Counted from the stretch's first letter, positions 1-9,201 are shown. The stretch is DNA of 64,000 bases from Arthrobacter sp. zg-Y769 (GCF_020907405.1 NZ_JAJJOE010000008.1:186001-250000), one strand, 5' to 3'. Made by a program: numbers and translations. The notes: generated from the letters alone by a model not told the origin.

Positions 1-710
1 ACGGAATCCAGGTGCCCCGCGAGTACGTCCGCCGGATAATCGCCGTGGATGTACTCCCCCACGAAATACGCCTCGGGGAACTCGGTGCGGACCTCGTCCA
101 GCACGGCGGCCCAGAACGGTGACGGCACCGCGTAGGCGGCGTCCAGGCGCCAGCCGTCCGCACCGCGGCGCAGCCAGTGCTTCATCACGTCGGCCACGAA
201 GTCCGCGACGGCGGGCTCGGCATGATTCAGCGCCACCAGGTGGTGGTGGCCCTCAAAGTCTTCGTACGCGGGCTCCGTGCCCGGCGTCCAGCCCTGCGGC
301 CAGGTCATACCGAACCAGTCCGCCGTCGGCGCCTCCGGGCCCTGCTCCAGTGCCTGCCGGAAGGGCGCGAAGGAACGGCCGGTGTGGTTGAAGACCCCGT
401 CCAGGAGGACCCGGATCCCGCGGGCATGGGCCTGCGCTACGAGTTCGTCGAAATCGGCGTCGTCACCCAGCCGGGGATCGATGCGGTAGTAGTCCGTGGT
501 GTCGTAGCCGTGGGTTTCGGAGGCAAACACCGGGCCGAGCGCCAGGCCGGAGGCTCCCATTTCCAGCAGGTAATCCAGCCAGGGCACCAGCTGCGCCAGC
601 CCGTGCTGTACGGGCGCCTGCTCCGGAAGCGCGGCCTTCGCAGCGCCGGAAAAGCCCAGCGGGTAGACCTGCCACCACACCACGTGATCCACCCAGTCCG
701 GCGTCGTCAT
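1..710 (-). CDS. GH13 alpha-amylase-family glycosidase (3' end outside window)
   Basis: The visible 236 residues are the N-terminal part of a glycoside hydrolase family 13 (beta/alpha)8 barrel, which cleaves or rearranges alpha-glucosidic bonds. Conserved region I DGVFNH is at residues 104-109, region II GWRLDAAYAVP places the catalytic nucleophile at D190, and VGEYIHGDY places the acid/base at E219. The C-terminal third, with the transition-state Asp and any extra domains, lies beyond base 1. No signal peptide precedes the barrel, so the enzyme is probably cytoplasmic. The ATG at 710 is followed at once by typical GH13 sequence (DHVVWWQVYPLGF). Exact substrate (maltodextrin, trehalose or other) cannot be decided from this fragment. 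Confidence 0.9.
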   Translation of the reverse strand, partial: MTTPDWVDHVVWWQVYPLGFSGAAKAALPEQAPVQHGLAQLVPWLDYLLEMGASGLALGPVFASETHGYDTTDYYRIDPRLGDDADFDELVAQAHARGIRVLLDGVFNHTGRSFAPFRQALEQGPEAPTADWFGMTWPQGWTPGTEPAYEDFEGHHHLVALNHAEPAVADFVADVMKHWLRRGADGWRLDAAYAVPSPFWAAVLDEVRTEFPEAYFVGEYIHGDYPADVLAGHLDS

Positions 711-877
711 ACGTTTTTCATCCCTTCGCGTGGTGAAGCAGCATTACCTCTAACAGTTTGCCATCAGCACGCTGGAAGGGATGGGCGACCTCCGGCTGGT
801 TTCCGCGGAGACGGTGTTGCCGCCGTCCCCACCGGCCAGTCATCGTGTGATCCCTGCACCGGCACCCGCATCTAGCG

Positions 878-2968
878 CTAGAGCATGCCGTTCGGAACGG
901 CGGGGAACGCCTTCGCGTCGTAAAGCTTCGCGGCGGCGCTCATGTAGTCGGTCCACTGCGCACCGGCAATGGCGGAGCCGTCCACGTAGGACCGGGTGAC
1001 GCCGTTGATCGCCTGGTTGTTCAGGGAGGAGTACGAGTTCCAGTTACCCACCCAGGACGCCGTGGAAATGCCGGTGGTGTAGCCGACGGTCCAGGTCTGC
1101 TCGGACATGTCGGTGGTGCCGGTCTTGGCTGCCGCCGGTACGCCGATGGGGTGGATGCTGCCCGGTGACCCCTCAACGAGTTTCTGCAGCGGCTGCGTCA
1201 CGGCAGCTGCCACGTCCTCGCTGATGGCGCGGGTGCATTCCCCTCCGGGGACGTCATAGGTGTTTCCGGAGCCGTCGGTGACCTCGGTCAGGGCGGTGGG
1301 TTCGCAGTACTCGCCGCCGCTGGCGAAGGTGGCGTAGGCAGAGGCCATCGTCAGCGGAGAGACTTCCTGGCCGCCCAGGACAAAGGACGGGCTGGTGACT
1401 TCCAGCGGTTCCCCGTCCACTGCCCGGTGCACGCCCATGCTGGTGGCGGTATCCCGGATGTCACACAGGTCGAGCTGCGCAGCCTGGGCCACGGTGGCAG
1501 TGTTGACGGACTGGGTCAGGCCGTCGGCAACGGTCATCTTCTTCTCATAGCCCTCGGAGGCGTTCTTGAACTTCCATTCATCGAACTCCGCATTCGGGCC
1601 GAGACAGCTGGCCTTCCAGTCGAACCCTGCCGGGTAGGACGTGCGGGTGGCGTCGATGGTGTCGTTGAGTCCGTGGCCGGCCGCCAGCCAGGCCGCAGTG
1701 GTAAACGGCTTCATGGTGGAGCCGGGCTGGAATCCGTAGGGGGTTCCGCCCATATCCGCGTCCACGTTGAAGTTGAGCTGGGTTTTGCCCTTTCCAAGCT
1801 CCGGGGTGTATTCGGTGTTCTGGGCCATGGCGAGGATCTTGCCGGTGCCGGGTTCCACGGAAACTATGGCGGAGCCGGCACCGGACGGGTCGCCTACCGG
1901 AACCTGCGCTTCAATTTGTTTCTGCGCCTGCGACTGCAGCCGCGAGTCCAGCGTGGTCCGGATGGTCAGGCCGCCCCGGGCCAGGAGCTTGGCACGCTCC
2001 TTGACATCCGCGCCGAAAGCTTCGGACTGCAGGATGGTCTGTTCCACGTAGCTGCAGAAGTACTGGGCCATCTCGGCCCCCGTGCAGCCCGAGGTCACCG
2101 TCTGCGGGTTCAGGTCCAGCCCGCTTGCCACTGCCTCGTCATACTCGGCCTGGCTGATCTTGTCATTCTTCAGCATGGCCGCGAGCACGGTGTCCCGGCG
2201 TGCCTGCGTTCCCTCGGGGTTGGTGAACGGGTTGTAATGGCTGGGCGACTGCACCATGCCGGCCAGCATGGCTGACTGCGCCGGATTGAGCTCCGAGGCG
2301 GAGATGCCGAAGTAGCTCAGGGCCGCGGCCTCCACCCCGTAGGTCTGACCGCCGAAGAGCACGATGTTAAGGTAGCCCTCGAGGATCTGCTCCTTCGAGT
2401 ACTCCTTTTCCACGGCGACGGCGAGCTTGGCTTCCCGGAGTTTGTCCCCCAGGTCCTTGGTGCCGCTGAGCGTGAGGTCGCTGCCGCCCTTGCCGGAGGC
2501 GATGTCACGGCTGATAAGCACGTTGTTTACGTACTGCATGGTCAGGGTCGAGGCGCCCTGCGTGTTCGAACCCGAGGCGTTGGAGGCAACTGCGCGGGCG
2601 ATGCCCCTGAAATCAATGCCGTTGTGCTCGTAGAAGCGCGCGTCCTCGATGGAGACGATGGCGTCCTGCATGCTCTGCGACATCTCGTCCAGCTTCACGG
2701 GAACCCGGTTCTGGGCATAGAAGGTGGCCAGCAGCACGCCGTCGGCACTGTAGATCTTCGATCCCTCGTCCAGGGGCCCGGTTTCCAGTTCATCGGGCAG
2801 CTGGTCCAGCACTCCCACGGCCATGTCCGTACCCGTGGCTGCCACTGCCGCCATGGGAATCAGGGTGCTGGCTGCCAGCACGCCGGCGAGCACGCTGACG
2901 AGGAGGAACGCGACTAACCGTGCGGGCACGGGGAGTCTCTCGAGGAATGACGGTTTGGGGGGACGCAT
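878..2968 (-). CDS. Class A penicillin-binding protein (transglycosylase/transpeptidase)
   Basis: Bifunctional peptidoglycan synthase of 696 residues. A short basic N-terminus and one membrane anchor (about residues 16-44) are followed by the GT51 transglycosylase domain with EDARFYEH at 108-115 (catalytic Glu108), then the transpeptidase domain with the active-site tetrad GSTMK (Ser417, Lys420), SVN at 487-489 and KTGTTD at 615-620. It polymerises lipid II and cross-links the stem peptides outside the membrane. All catalytic motifs are intact. There is no PASTA repeat at the C-terminus. It is flanked by unrelated genes and appears to be a single transcription unit reading leftwards. The size and domain order are normal for actinobacterial PonA-type proteins. 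Confidence 0.95.
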   Translation of the reverse strand: MRPPKPSFLERLPVPARLVAFLLVSVLAGVLAASTLIPMAAVAATGTDMAVGVLDQLPDELETGPLDEGSKIYSADGVLLATFYAQNRVPVKLDEMSQSMQDAIVSIEDARFYEHNGIDFRGIARAVASNASGSNTQGASTLTMQYVNNVLISRDIASGKGGSDLTLSGTKDLGDKLREAKLAVAVEKEYSKEQILEGYLNIVLFGGQTYGVEAAALSYFGISASELNPAQSAMLAGMVQSPSHYNPFTNPEGTQARRDTVLAAMLKNDKISQAEYDEAVASGLDLNPQTVTSGCTGAEMAQYFCSYVEQTILQSEAFGADVKERAKLLARGGLTIRTTLDSRLQSQAQKQIEAQVPVGDPSGAGSAIVSVEPGTGKILAMAQNTEYTPELGKGKTQLNFNVDADMGGTPYGFQPGSTMKPFTTAAWLAAGHGLNDTIDATRTSYPAGFDWKASCLGPNAEFDEWKFKNASEGYEKKMTVADGLTQSVNTATVAQAAQLDLCDIRDTATSMGVHRAVDGEPLEVTSPSFVLGGQEVSPLTMASAYATFASGGEYCEPTALTEVTDGSGNTYDVPGGECTRAISEDVAAAVTQPLQKLVEGSPGSIHPIGVPAAAKTGTTDMSEQTWTVGYTTGISTASWVGNWNSYSSLNNQAINGVTRSYVDGSAIAGAQWTDYMSAAAKLYDAKAFPAVPNGML

Positions 2969-3190
2969 TCGCCCAATTTATCGAGTCTTGCTGGGAAGGG
3001 TCTTGACCGTGCCGATACTGGAAGGTATAAGCCCGTGATGTGTGCATGGCCCTTCCCTGCCGGAAAATCCGCGCCGTTGCTGGGAAGAGGGGCGGGTAAT
3101 GGGCACCGGCAGGCGGCCTCCGGGGGCGCCGTGCAGGCATCCGTCCGAGAAAAAAATCACACGGAATCAGGCGGGGCGGGCCCGTGTTCG

Positions 3191-3637
3191 TTACGGCGCG
3201 CCGGGCCGGAGCCGGGCCAGCACGCCCGTCTGCTGCAGCAGCGAGAAGCGGTCCGGCACACCCCAGTGCTCGGTGATCCGGCCGTCGACCACCGCTGCGA
3301 TGTCCACGACAGTGAGCTCGACGGGCTTGCCGCTCGGAGGGCCGAAAAACGGCCCGGTGTTGGTTCCGCGGCCACGGAACCGCACCCAGGACACGGTACC
3401 CCGGGTGGCCCAGTCCTCCAGCTCGTAGCGCAGGTCCGGCATCGCCTCATGGACCTGCGTGATTGCCTTCTTGACGTGGGCAATTGCGTCAGCACCCCGG
3501 CCTTCGAGGCCGAACTGATGCTCAATCAGATCCGCTGCGCACAGCTCATCCACCACGGCGGTGTCTCCGCGGGCGAAGCCTTCAAAGAGGATCCTCCGCA
3601 GTACTTGCACTCCCTCGGGCAGGTTGTCCGCGTGCAT
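3191..3637 (-). CDS. SnoaL-like / NTF2-fold ester cyclase family protein
   Basis: A 148-residue single-domain protein of the SnoaL-like alpha+beta barrel superfamily. The opening helix pattern (EGFARGDTAVVDELCAADLI followed by EHQFG) and the C-terminal VVDGRITEHWGVPD are typical of the ester-cyclase branch of this fold, where the two conserved regions line the pocket. Members act as polyketide cyclases, hydratases or proteins of unknown role; nothing nearby (RNase J, a PBP) points to a substrate. The gene stands alone on the minus strand. Family assignment is firm, function is open. Confidence 0.75.
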   Translation of the reverse strand: MHADNLPEGVQVLRRILFEGFARGDTAVVDELCAADLIEHQFGLEGRGADAIAHVKKAITQVHEAMPDLRYELEDWATRGTVSWVRFRGRGTNTGPFFGPPSGKPVELTVVDIAAVVDGRITEHWGVPDRFSLLQQTGVLARLRPGAP

Positions 3638-3730
3638 ACCCGGCTCCTAGGGTAGTTGCTTCTTTTCTCCGACGATACGGCGCGGAAACGCCGCGGGAAA
3701 AGACCGGAGCAGGGAACGGACATGGCCGGG

Positions 3731-3779
3731 CAAAACAAAGGGAGGGACCGAGCCGGGCTAGCGGCTTACGGTCCCTCCC
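3731..3779 (-). terminator. Rho-independent terminator of the RNase J gene
   Basis: GGGAGGGACCG at 3740-3750 pairs perfectly with CGGTCCCTCCC at 3769-3779. Read on the minus strand the stem is followed directly by the T-rich run TTTGTTTTG (3739-3731). It lies 17 bases after the stop codon of the RNase J gene, between that gene and the SnoaL-like gene. Confidence 0.9.
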
Positions 3780-3795
3780 CTGGCTGTGAGGATGT

Positions 3796-5487
3796 TTAGG
3801 CGTCGACGACGATCGCGGTGATTGCCGGCGTGCGGTTGTAGAAGCGGCGCATCCAGTTGGCGACGGCGCGTTCAATCACGTCTTCGAGGTCCTCGCTCTT
3901 GGGTCCGCGGCGGTTGCCGGCGGCAGCGTTGGCCAGGGCCTTCTCCACCGCTTCCTCGGCCTTGCGCAGGTCCTCGGGCTTGCACGTGAAGCCCTTGGTG
4001 AAGAACTCGGCGGGCTCTGCGATCGTGCCGGTGTCGGCGTCGACCAGGGCCAGGACCGTGACGGCACCTTCTTCGGCGAGCTGCCGGCGTTCCTTCAGCG
4101 TGTCTTCGGTGGTGTGGCCGACACTGTCGCCGTCCACGAACACCAGGCCCACGGTGTGCTGGCCGGAGATCGTGGCGCGGCCGCGGCGCAGGTCGACCGT
4201 CGTGCCGTTTTCGGCGATGACGACGTCGCGCGCATCCATGCCGGTCTCCACCGCGATGGCGGCGTTGGCCTTGAGGTGGCGCCATTCACCGTGCACCGGC
4301 ATAACGTTGCGCGGCTTGACGATGTTGTAGCAGTAGGCCAGTTCACCGGCACTGGCGTGGCCGGAGACGTGCACCTTCGCGTTGCCCTTGTGGACCACGT
4401 TGGCGCCGAGCTTCGTCAGGGCGTTGATGACTCCGTAGATGGCGTTCTCGTTGCCCGGGATCAGCGAGCTGGCCAGCAGCACGGTGTCACCCTCGTGGAT
4501 GCGGATCTGGTGGTCCTTGTTGGCCATGCGGGACAGCGCGGCCATGGGCTCGCCCTGCGAACCGGTGCAGATCAGGACGACCTTGTGGTCATCGGTGCGC
4601 TGCAGGGACTTGAAGTCGACCAGGATGCCCTTGGGGATCTTCAGGTAGCCGAGCTCCTCCGCGATGGTCATGTTGCGGACCATCGAGCGGCCCACGAAGG
4701 AGACCTTGCGGTTGTAGCGCTCGGCGGCGTCGATGACCTGCTGGATGCGGTGGATGTGGCTGGCGAAGCTGGAGACGATGATCCGGCGCGGAGCGGTGCG
4801 GAACACGGTATCGATGGCCGGGGCCAGTTCCTTTTCCGACGCCATGAAGCCGGGGACCTCGGCGTTGGTGGAGTCAGTCATGAACAGGTCCACGCCCTCC
4901 ACGCCCAGGCGTGCGAAGCCGGTGAGGTCGGTGATGCGGCGGTCCAGCGGGAACTGGTCCATCTTGAAGTCGCCGGTGTGCAGGGCCAGTCCGGCCGCGG
5001 TGCGGATGGCAATGGCCAGACCGTCCGGGATGGAGTGGTTCACGGCAAGGAATTCGAGGTCGAAGCCGCCGATGGTGCGGCGGTCGCCTTCCTTGACCTG
5101 GATCAGCTTGGGCTTGATCCGGTGTTCCTTCAGCTTGGCCTCGATGAACGCCAGGGTCAGCTTGGAGCCGACGATGGGGATATCGGAGCGCTCGCGCAGC
5201 AGGTAGGGCACGCCGCCGATGTGGTCTTCGTGGCCGTGCGTCAGGACCACGGCGACGACGTCGTCCAGGCGGTCGCGGATGGCGGTGAAGTCCGGCAGGA
5301 TCAGGTTTACGCCCGGGTGTTCTTCTTCGGGGAAGAGCACGCCGCAGTCAACGATCAGCAGCTTGCCGTCGAATTCGAAAACGGTCATGTTCCTGCCGAT
5401 TTCGCCAAGGCCGCCGAGGTTCATGACGCGCATGGTTCCCTTGGCTAGTTCCCGGGGGGCTTTCAGGACGGCAGGTGTTCTATTCAC
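3796..5487 (-). CDS. rnj: Ribonuclease J
   Basis: A 563-residue metallo-beta-lactamase/beta-CASP ribonuclease involved in 5'-3' exonucleolytic and endonucleolytic RNA processing and decay in the cytoplasm. The zinc-binding motif HGHEDHIGG is at residues 84-92; the later HTGDFK, the beta-CASP motifs (SFASHIHRIQQ, CTGSQGEP, VHVSGHAS, MPVHGEWRH) and the C-terminal dimerisation region are all present. The start is GTG at 5487; a second possible start is the ATG of MRVMNLGGLGEIGR, 18 codons in. In many actinobacteria dapA lies directly upstream, but here a zinc-ribbon gene takes that place. A strong terminator follows the gene. Confidence 0.96.
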   Translation of the reverse strand: MNRTPAVLKAPRELAKGTMRVMNLGGLGEIGRNMTVFEFDGKLLIVDCGVLFPEEEHPGVNLILPDFTAIRDRLDDVVAVVLTHGHEDHIGGVPYLLRERSDIPIVGSKLTLAFIEAKLKEHRIKPKLIQVKEGDRRTIGGFDLEFLAVNHSIPDGLAIAIRTAAGLALHTGDFKMDQFPLDRRITDLTGFARLGVEGVDLFMTDSTNAEVPGFMASEKELAPAIDTVFRTAPRRIIVSSFASHIHRIQQVIDAAERYNRKVSFVGRSMVRNMTIAEELGYLKIPKGILVDFKSLQRTDDHKVVLICTGSQGEPMAALSRMANKDHQIRIHEGDTVLLASSLIPGNENAIYGVINALTKLGANVVHKGNAKVHVSGHASAGELAYCYNIVKPRNVMPVHGEWRHLKANAAIAVETGMDARDVVIAENGTTVDLRRGRATISGQHTVGLVFVDGDSVGHTTEDTLKERRQLAEEGAVTVLALVDADTGTIAEPAEFFTKGFTCKPEDLRKAEEAVEKALANAAAGNRRGPKSEDLEDVIERAVANWMRRFYNRTPAITAIVVDA

Positions 5488-5732
5488 GGATGAGGGTTCT
5501 TTCGTTGGGGATCGGATTGCAAGGTGGAACGGCAGCCGTACGGCGGCATTCCGGAAGTCTGTGGTGCGGCCAGAACAGGGCCGACAGCTGTTGTGCTTCT
5601 TTCATTCTATTGACTTTTCCGGCGCGCCGGGGACACCGGGCTCTTCCGGAGAGTCCCGGGCGCGTTCCGAGCGTGTCCTGCCGGCCTTCTGCGGGGCTTT
5701 TCCGCGCGGCTTTAACCCGGTTTCGCGGGGCC

Positions 5733-5966
5733 TTAGGCCCGCTGGAGGGCGTTCTTCTGTGAGCGGTTGATCCCGGTGCTGCGGCCGCAGTTGGAGCAGG
5801 TAAACGCATAGCGGCGGCTGGTGGTGAACACGGGGATGAAGAAGAGCGTCAGCCGGTTGGCGCGCTCTTCCACACGCTGCTCCGCATAGGCACCGCAGTA
5901 CTGGCAGGTGGCGGGACGGGAAAAGAGGGTGCGGAGCACGGTTTTGAATCCAATGAGCACGAACAT
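5733..5966 (-). CDS. Small zinc-ribbon protein
   Basis: A 77-residue protein with two CxxC knuckles, CQYC near residue 22 and CSNC near residue 57, spaced as in a rubredoxin-like zinc ribbon. The first 15 residues are hydrophobic (MFVLIGFKTVLRTLF), which resembles other actinobacterial 'zinc-ribbon domain-containing' proteins of this size. No catalytic domain is attached, so it probably binds zinc and contacts a protein or nucleic acid. It is divergent from the glycosyltransferase gene at 6063 and shares its short upstream region. Function unknown. Confidence 0.7.
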   Translation of the reverse strand: MFVLIGFKTVLRTLFSRPATCQYCGAYAEQRVEERANRLTLFFIPVFTTSRRYAFTCSNCGRSTGINRSQKNALQRA

Positions 5967-6062
5967 CCGACCACTCTACGTCCGGGAGGCAGGCAGCGGC
6001 ACGGGGACACGCGGGTTTTACTAAGGTTGCTTAGCAATGGGGCCGTTGGATATCTTTCCCGC

Positions 6063-7094
6063 ATGGAAGACCCCTGCCCCGGCCTGGAGTACCTTCTGCC
6101 GCTGAAGTGGTCCGAGGACTCCGGGCTGGATGAGCTGGCGGACTATCTGGGACTGCTCAGCGGGCACACGCGCGTCCTGGTGGTGGACGGCTCCGACGAG
6201 GACCTGTTTGCGGCCCATGCCCGCGCTTTCCCAGCCGGGGTGCGCCATTGCCGGCCCGGGCATCCGGAGTGCCGGAACGGGAAAGTCGACGGCGTCCTCA
6301 CCGGCATCGCTCTGGCCGAGGGTGAATATCTCATCATTGCCGACGACGACGTCCGCTACACGCCGCAGCAGCTGGACCAGGTGGGCGTACTGCTGGGGGA
6401 CGCCGACGTCGTCCGTCCGCAGAACTACTTTGCTTCCCCGGCTGCACTGCCCTCTCCCCTGCCCTCTGCCCTGCGCTCTCCCCTGCGCCCTCCCCTGCGC
6501 CCTGCCCTGCCCTGGCACGCCCGGTGGGACACCGGCCGGATCTTGCTGAACCGTGCGTTCGGGGCAGACTACCCGGGAACGCTTGCGGTGCGGACCGCGG
6601 TGCTGCAGCGGACGGGCGGCTACAGCGGGGATGCGTTGTTCGAAAACCTCGAGCTGCTGCGCACGGTCCGCGCGGCCGGCGGAACCGAGGTACGCGCCGA
6701 TGACCTGTTTATTGCCCGGCTTCCTGCCTCCACGGCTCAATTCTTCCGCCAGCGGGTACGCCAGGCCTATGACGATCTGGCCCAGCCGCTGCGGCTGGCT
6801 GCCGAGTTGTCCCTGCTTCCGGTGCTGTGCTGGAGCGCCCGGAAGCCTCTGCGCCTGGCAGCATTTGCCGTTTCCGTCACGGCCGCAGCTGAATACGGCC
6901 GCCGGCGCGACGGCGGCCGTCGGGTATTCGCGGCGTCGTCGGCACTTTGGGCTCCGTTGTGGGTTCTCGAGCGGGCGGTGTGTGTCTGGTTGGCGGCGGC
7001 GTGGCGGCTGCGCGGAGGGGTGCCGTATTCCGGGACGCGGCTGAAGACGGCGGCACATTCGGTGCGCTGGATCCGGAGGTCGCTTCGGGGTTGA
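6063..7094 (+). CDS. Family 2 glycosyltransferase with a membrane tail
   Basis: A 343-residue GT-A fold glycosyltransferase. VVDGSDED at about 40-47 and the metal-binding ADDDVRY at 93-99 are the nucleotide-sugar binding and DXD regions. The C-terminal quarter (about residues 235-325) has two hydrophobic segments, so the enzyme is probably held at the membrane, acting on a lipid-linked or cell-wall acceptor. A stretch of Pro/Leu/Arg/Ser repeats (about residues 127-150) interrupts the domain between the DXD region and WHARWDTGR. The ATG at 6063 is preferred because the following residues match the start of the domain; an upstream in-frame codon at 6027 lacks support. Acceptor and donor cannot be named. 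Confidence 0.8.
   Translation: MEDPCPGLEYLLPLKWSEDSGLDELADYLGLLSGHTRVLVVDGSDEDLFAAHARAFPAGVRHCRPGHPECRNGKVDGVLTGIALAEGEYLIIADDDVRYTPQQLDQVGVLLGDADVVRPQNYFASPAALPSPLPSALRSPLRPPLRPALPWHARWDTGRILLNRAFGADYPGTLAVRTAVLQRTGGYSGDALFENLELLRTVRAAGGTEVRADDLFIARLPASTAQFFRQRVRQAYDDLAQPLRLAAELSLLPVLCWSARKPLRLAAFAVSVTAAAEYGRRRDGGRRVFAASSALWAPLWVLERAVCVWLAAAWRLRGGVPYSGTRLKTAAHSVRWIRRSLRG
6441..6515 (+). repeat. Coding tandem repeat (CCCTGCSCYCTC-like units) in the glycosyltransferase
   Basis: Five to six degenerate 12-base units such as CCCTGCCCTCTC and CCCTGCGCCCTC run head to tail inside the reading frame. Because the unit length is a multiple of three, copy-number change would lengthen or shorten the Pro-Leu-rich insert by four residues per unit without breaking the frame. 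Confidence 0.75.
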
Positions 7095-7639
7095 GCCCAG
7101 TGGGTCTGCGAGCGCCGCCAGGTTGGGTGGGATGGATGCGCGATCTGCCCTGATGGGTGCCCGACCCATTCGTGAACGCGATGGCATCGTTGGGGTCGGG
7201 GCAGCGTCGGGCGTCATCGCCGGGGTCAGCTGGGGGTCAGCTGGCGGCGTCGGGTCCGTTACCAGTTACCGATGTGACCCGCGCCGGTGCCGCGTTAGGG
7301 ACGGGGTGTCGGGTCCCTGCCGCAACGCTTCCCGCGTGCCCGCCCGCACTGGTTTCCGCGCACCATAGATCCCGCCGGCAAGGAGTCCGCCCAAGTACCG
7401 GATTTTGGTGTCCCCGCGCACCTATGCGGAATTCCTACCGCAACGCCTCCCCCACGGCGAAGGCCATTGGGTGTTCGGGGATCCGCTTAGAGGCACCCCT
7501 CGCCGGTGCTGGTTAGCGGAGCGGCGGGTGTCGTCCCCTGCCGCAAGGCTTCGACATGCTCCGCTGGGGCGGAAAACAGGTAGTACTTCGGGTATTTGTT
7601 TCCTTCCTATGCCTGCCTGCGGCCGATAAACTCGAACAC
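7095..7639. other. 545-base region without a convincing gene
   Basis: No reading frame here looks like a protein on either strand. The region does contain a loosely repeated motif, CCGCAACGCTTCCC-like, near 7319, 7439 and 7541 (the third copy reads CCGCAAGGCTTCG). It may be decayed coding sequence or a long leader of the DUF222 gene. The last 16 bases overlap the SOS box. Confidence 0.4.
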
Positions 7640-7647
7640 ATGTTCGA
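7632..7647. promoter_or_regulatory. LexA-binding site (SOS box) over the start codon of the DUF222/HNH gene
   Basis: TCGAACACATGTTCGA is a perfect 6-4-6 palindrome and equals the actinobacterial (mycobacterial) LexA consensus TCGAAC-N4-GTTCGA. The ATG at 7640-7642 sits in the centre, so LexA bound here would block initiation of transcription or sit just downstream of the start site. Confidence 0.85.
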
Positions 7648-9193
7648 ATACTTTGCCTCTGAAGGACACGGCGGACGTGACACGTCCCCGGTCAGCAGTG
7701 CGTTGGTGAACACGTGGGTTGAGGCGCTTGGAGAAGACGCCGATTCTAATCAGCAGCCCGACGCCGAACTTATCGACCGAATACGTGCCCTGGAGGAATT
7801 GAAGGCAGCGGCATCGGCGGCGCAGGCCCGGGCCGCAGCCGCGTTTGATGCCTCCCAGCGGCGGAAACAGGCTTTGGAGGAAGTCCCGAGGGAAAAGCAG
7901 GGCTGGGGTGTGGCCTCCCAGATAGCTCTGGCACGGAGGGAGTCGGCAAACCGCGGCGGTCGGCTGCTGGGTTTCGCTAAAGCGCTGACACAGGAAATGC
8001 CCTGCACCCTGCATGCACTGAGTCAGGGAAAGATCAGCGAATGGCGCGCGACACTGCTTGTGCGGGAGACCGCGTGCCTGAGCATCGAGGATCGGCAGCT
8101 TGTGGACCGGGAAGTGGCCGGCGATCCGGAGCTGCTGGAAACACTCGGAGACAGGCAAATCATTTCCCGTGCCAGGACTGCGGCATACCGACTGGATCCG
8201 CAGGCCGCCGTAAACCGGGCAGCGAAAGCCGCATCCGAACGTTTCGTCTCCTGCCGTCCTGCCCCGGACACCATGACCTATCTGACAGGCCTGCTTCCGG
8301 TAGCCCAGGGGGTGGGCGTGTACGCCGCCCTGTCGCACGAGGCTGACCGGCTTACAGCTGCCGGGGACGGCCGTACCCGAGGCCAGATCATGGCCGACAC
8401 CCTAGTGGGACGGATTACCGGACAGGCATCCGCGGATGCTTTGAGGGTGGAGGTGCAGCTGGTGATGACGGACAGGACGTTGCTCGCCGGAGAGTCGGAA
8501 CCGGCTTTTGTCCCCGGGTATGGTCCGGTTCCGGCACAGTGGGCAAGGGATCTTGTCCGTGGTCGAAATCAGGGCAGCGGCAAGGGCAAAGACCAGGGGC
8601 AGGACCAGGGCCAGGCACAGAACCGCAGCGACACCGGAGCGGACACCACCGACAACACCGACAACACCGCCGAGGAATACGGTATCGGGGAACATGACGG
8701 TATCGGGGACAGGGGTAACAACAGCCGCCAGGCTCAGAGCAGGAAACGCTTGAAGGACAGGAATGTACAAAGCTTCATCCGCCGGCTCTATACGGCGCCG
8801 GAAACCGGCGAACTGGTTGCAATGGATGCCAGGGCACGTTTGTTCCCAACCTCCCTGGCCCGGTTCATAGCTGCACGGGATCAGACCTGCCGGATGCCGT
8901 GGTGCGGTGCACCGATCCGGCACTTCGACCACATCCGGCGGCATAGTGCAGGGGGTCGTACCAGAGTCGGAAACGGACAGGGACTTTGCGAGGCGTGCAA
9001 CCTTGCGAAGGAAGCACCAGGCTGGACGGCCCGGGAGACCAAACCTCCCGGCGTAGCTGGACATACCGTGGAGACGTCCACCCCTACCGGGCATACCTAC
9101 CGCTCCACGGCGCCGCCGTTGATCGGCGGTCCCTTCGAGGCGGATTCCTCGGCTGCCGAAAGGGTGATGGCCGACCTGATCTGGGCGGCATAG
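7640..9193 (+). CDS. DUF222 / HNH endonuclease domain protein (13E12 repeat family)
   Basis: A 517-residue protein with an N-terminal alpha-helical DUF222 domain (about 30-300), a low-complexity, probably disordered linker rich in Gly, Gln, Asp, Asn and Thr (about 310-370), and a C-terminal HNH nuclease domain (about 414-455). The HNH part shows paired cysteines (TCRMPWC), HFDH with the catalytic His, GNGQGLC and the closing CEACN. The family is abundant and often multicopy in actinobacteria; in Mycobacterium tuberculosis several members (13E12 repeat genes) belong to the LexA regulon. The ATG at 7640 is chosen because it begins the conserved region and lies inside the LexA box. No ribosome-binding site is obvious, so a leaderless transcript is possible. 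Role unknown; DNA damage response or mobile-element linkage is plausible. Confidence 0.9.
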   Translation: MFEYFASEGHGGRDTSPVSSALVNTWVEALGEDADSNQQPDAELIDRIRALEELKAAASAAQARAAAAFDASQRRKQALEEVPREKQGWGVASQIALARRESANRGGRLLGFAKALTQEMPCTLHALSQGKISEWRATLLVRETACLSIEDRQLVDREVAGDPELLETLGDRQIISRARTAAYRLDPQAAVNRAAKAASERFVSCRPAPDTMTYLTGLLPVAQGVGVYAALSHEADRLTAAGDGRTRGQIMADTLVGRITGQASADALRVEVQLVMTDRTLLAGESEPAFVPGYGPVPAQWARDLVRGRNQGSGKGKDQGQDQGQAQNRSDTGADTTDNTDNTAEEYGIGEHDGIGDRGNNSRQAQSRKRLKDRNVQSFIRRLYTAPETGELVAMDARARLFPTSLARFIAARDQTCRMPWCGAPIRHFDHIRRHSAGGRTRVGNGQGLCEACNLAKEAPGWTARETKPPGVAGHTVETSTPTGHTYRSTAPPLIGGPFEADSSAAERVMADLIWAA

Positions 9194-9201
9194 CCCGGGC
9201 G

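Noticed and set aside
4114-5448. Long plus-strand frame of 444 codons opposite the RNase J gene
   Set aside because: It is the complement of a well-conserved gene, rich in Gly/Val/Asp from codon-position bias, and has no recognisable domain.
7123-7516. Short frames in the gap before the DUF222 gene
   Set aside because: None has a ribosome site or conserved pattern; the region is better described as non-coding or decayed.
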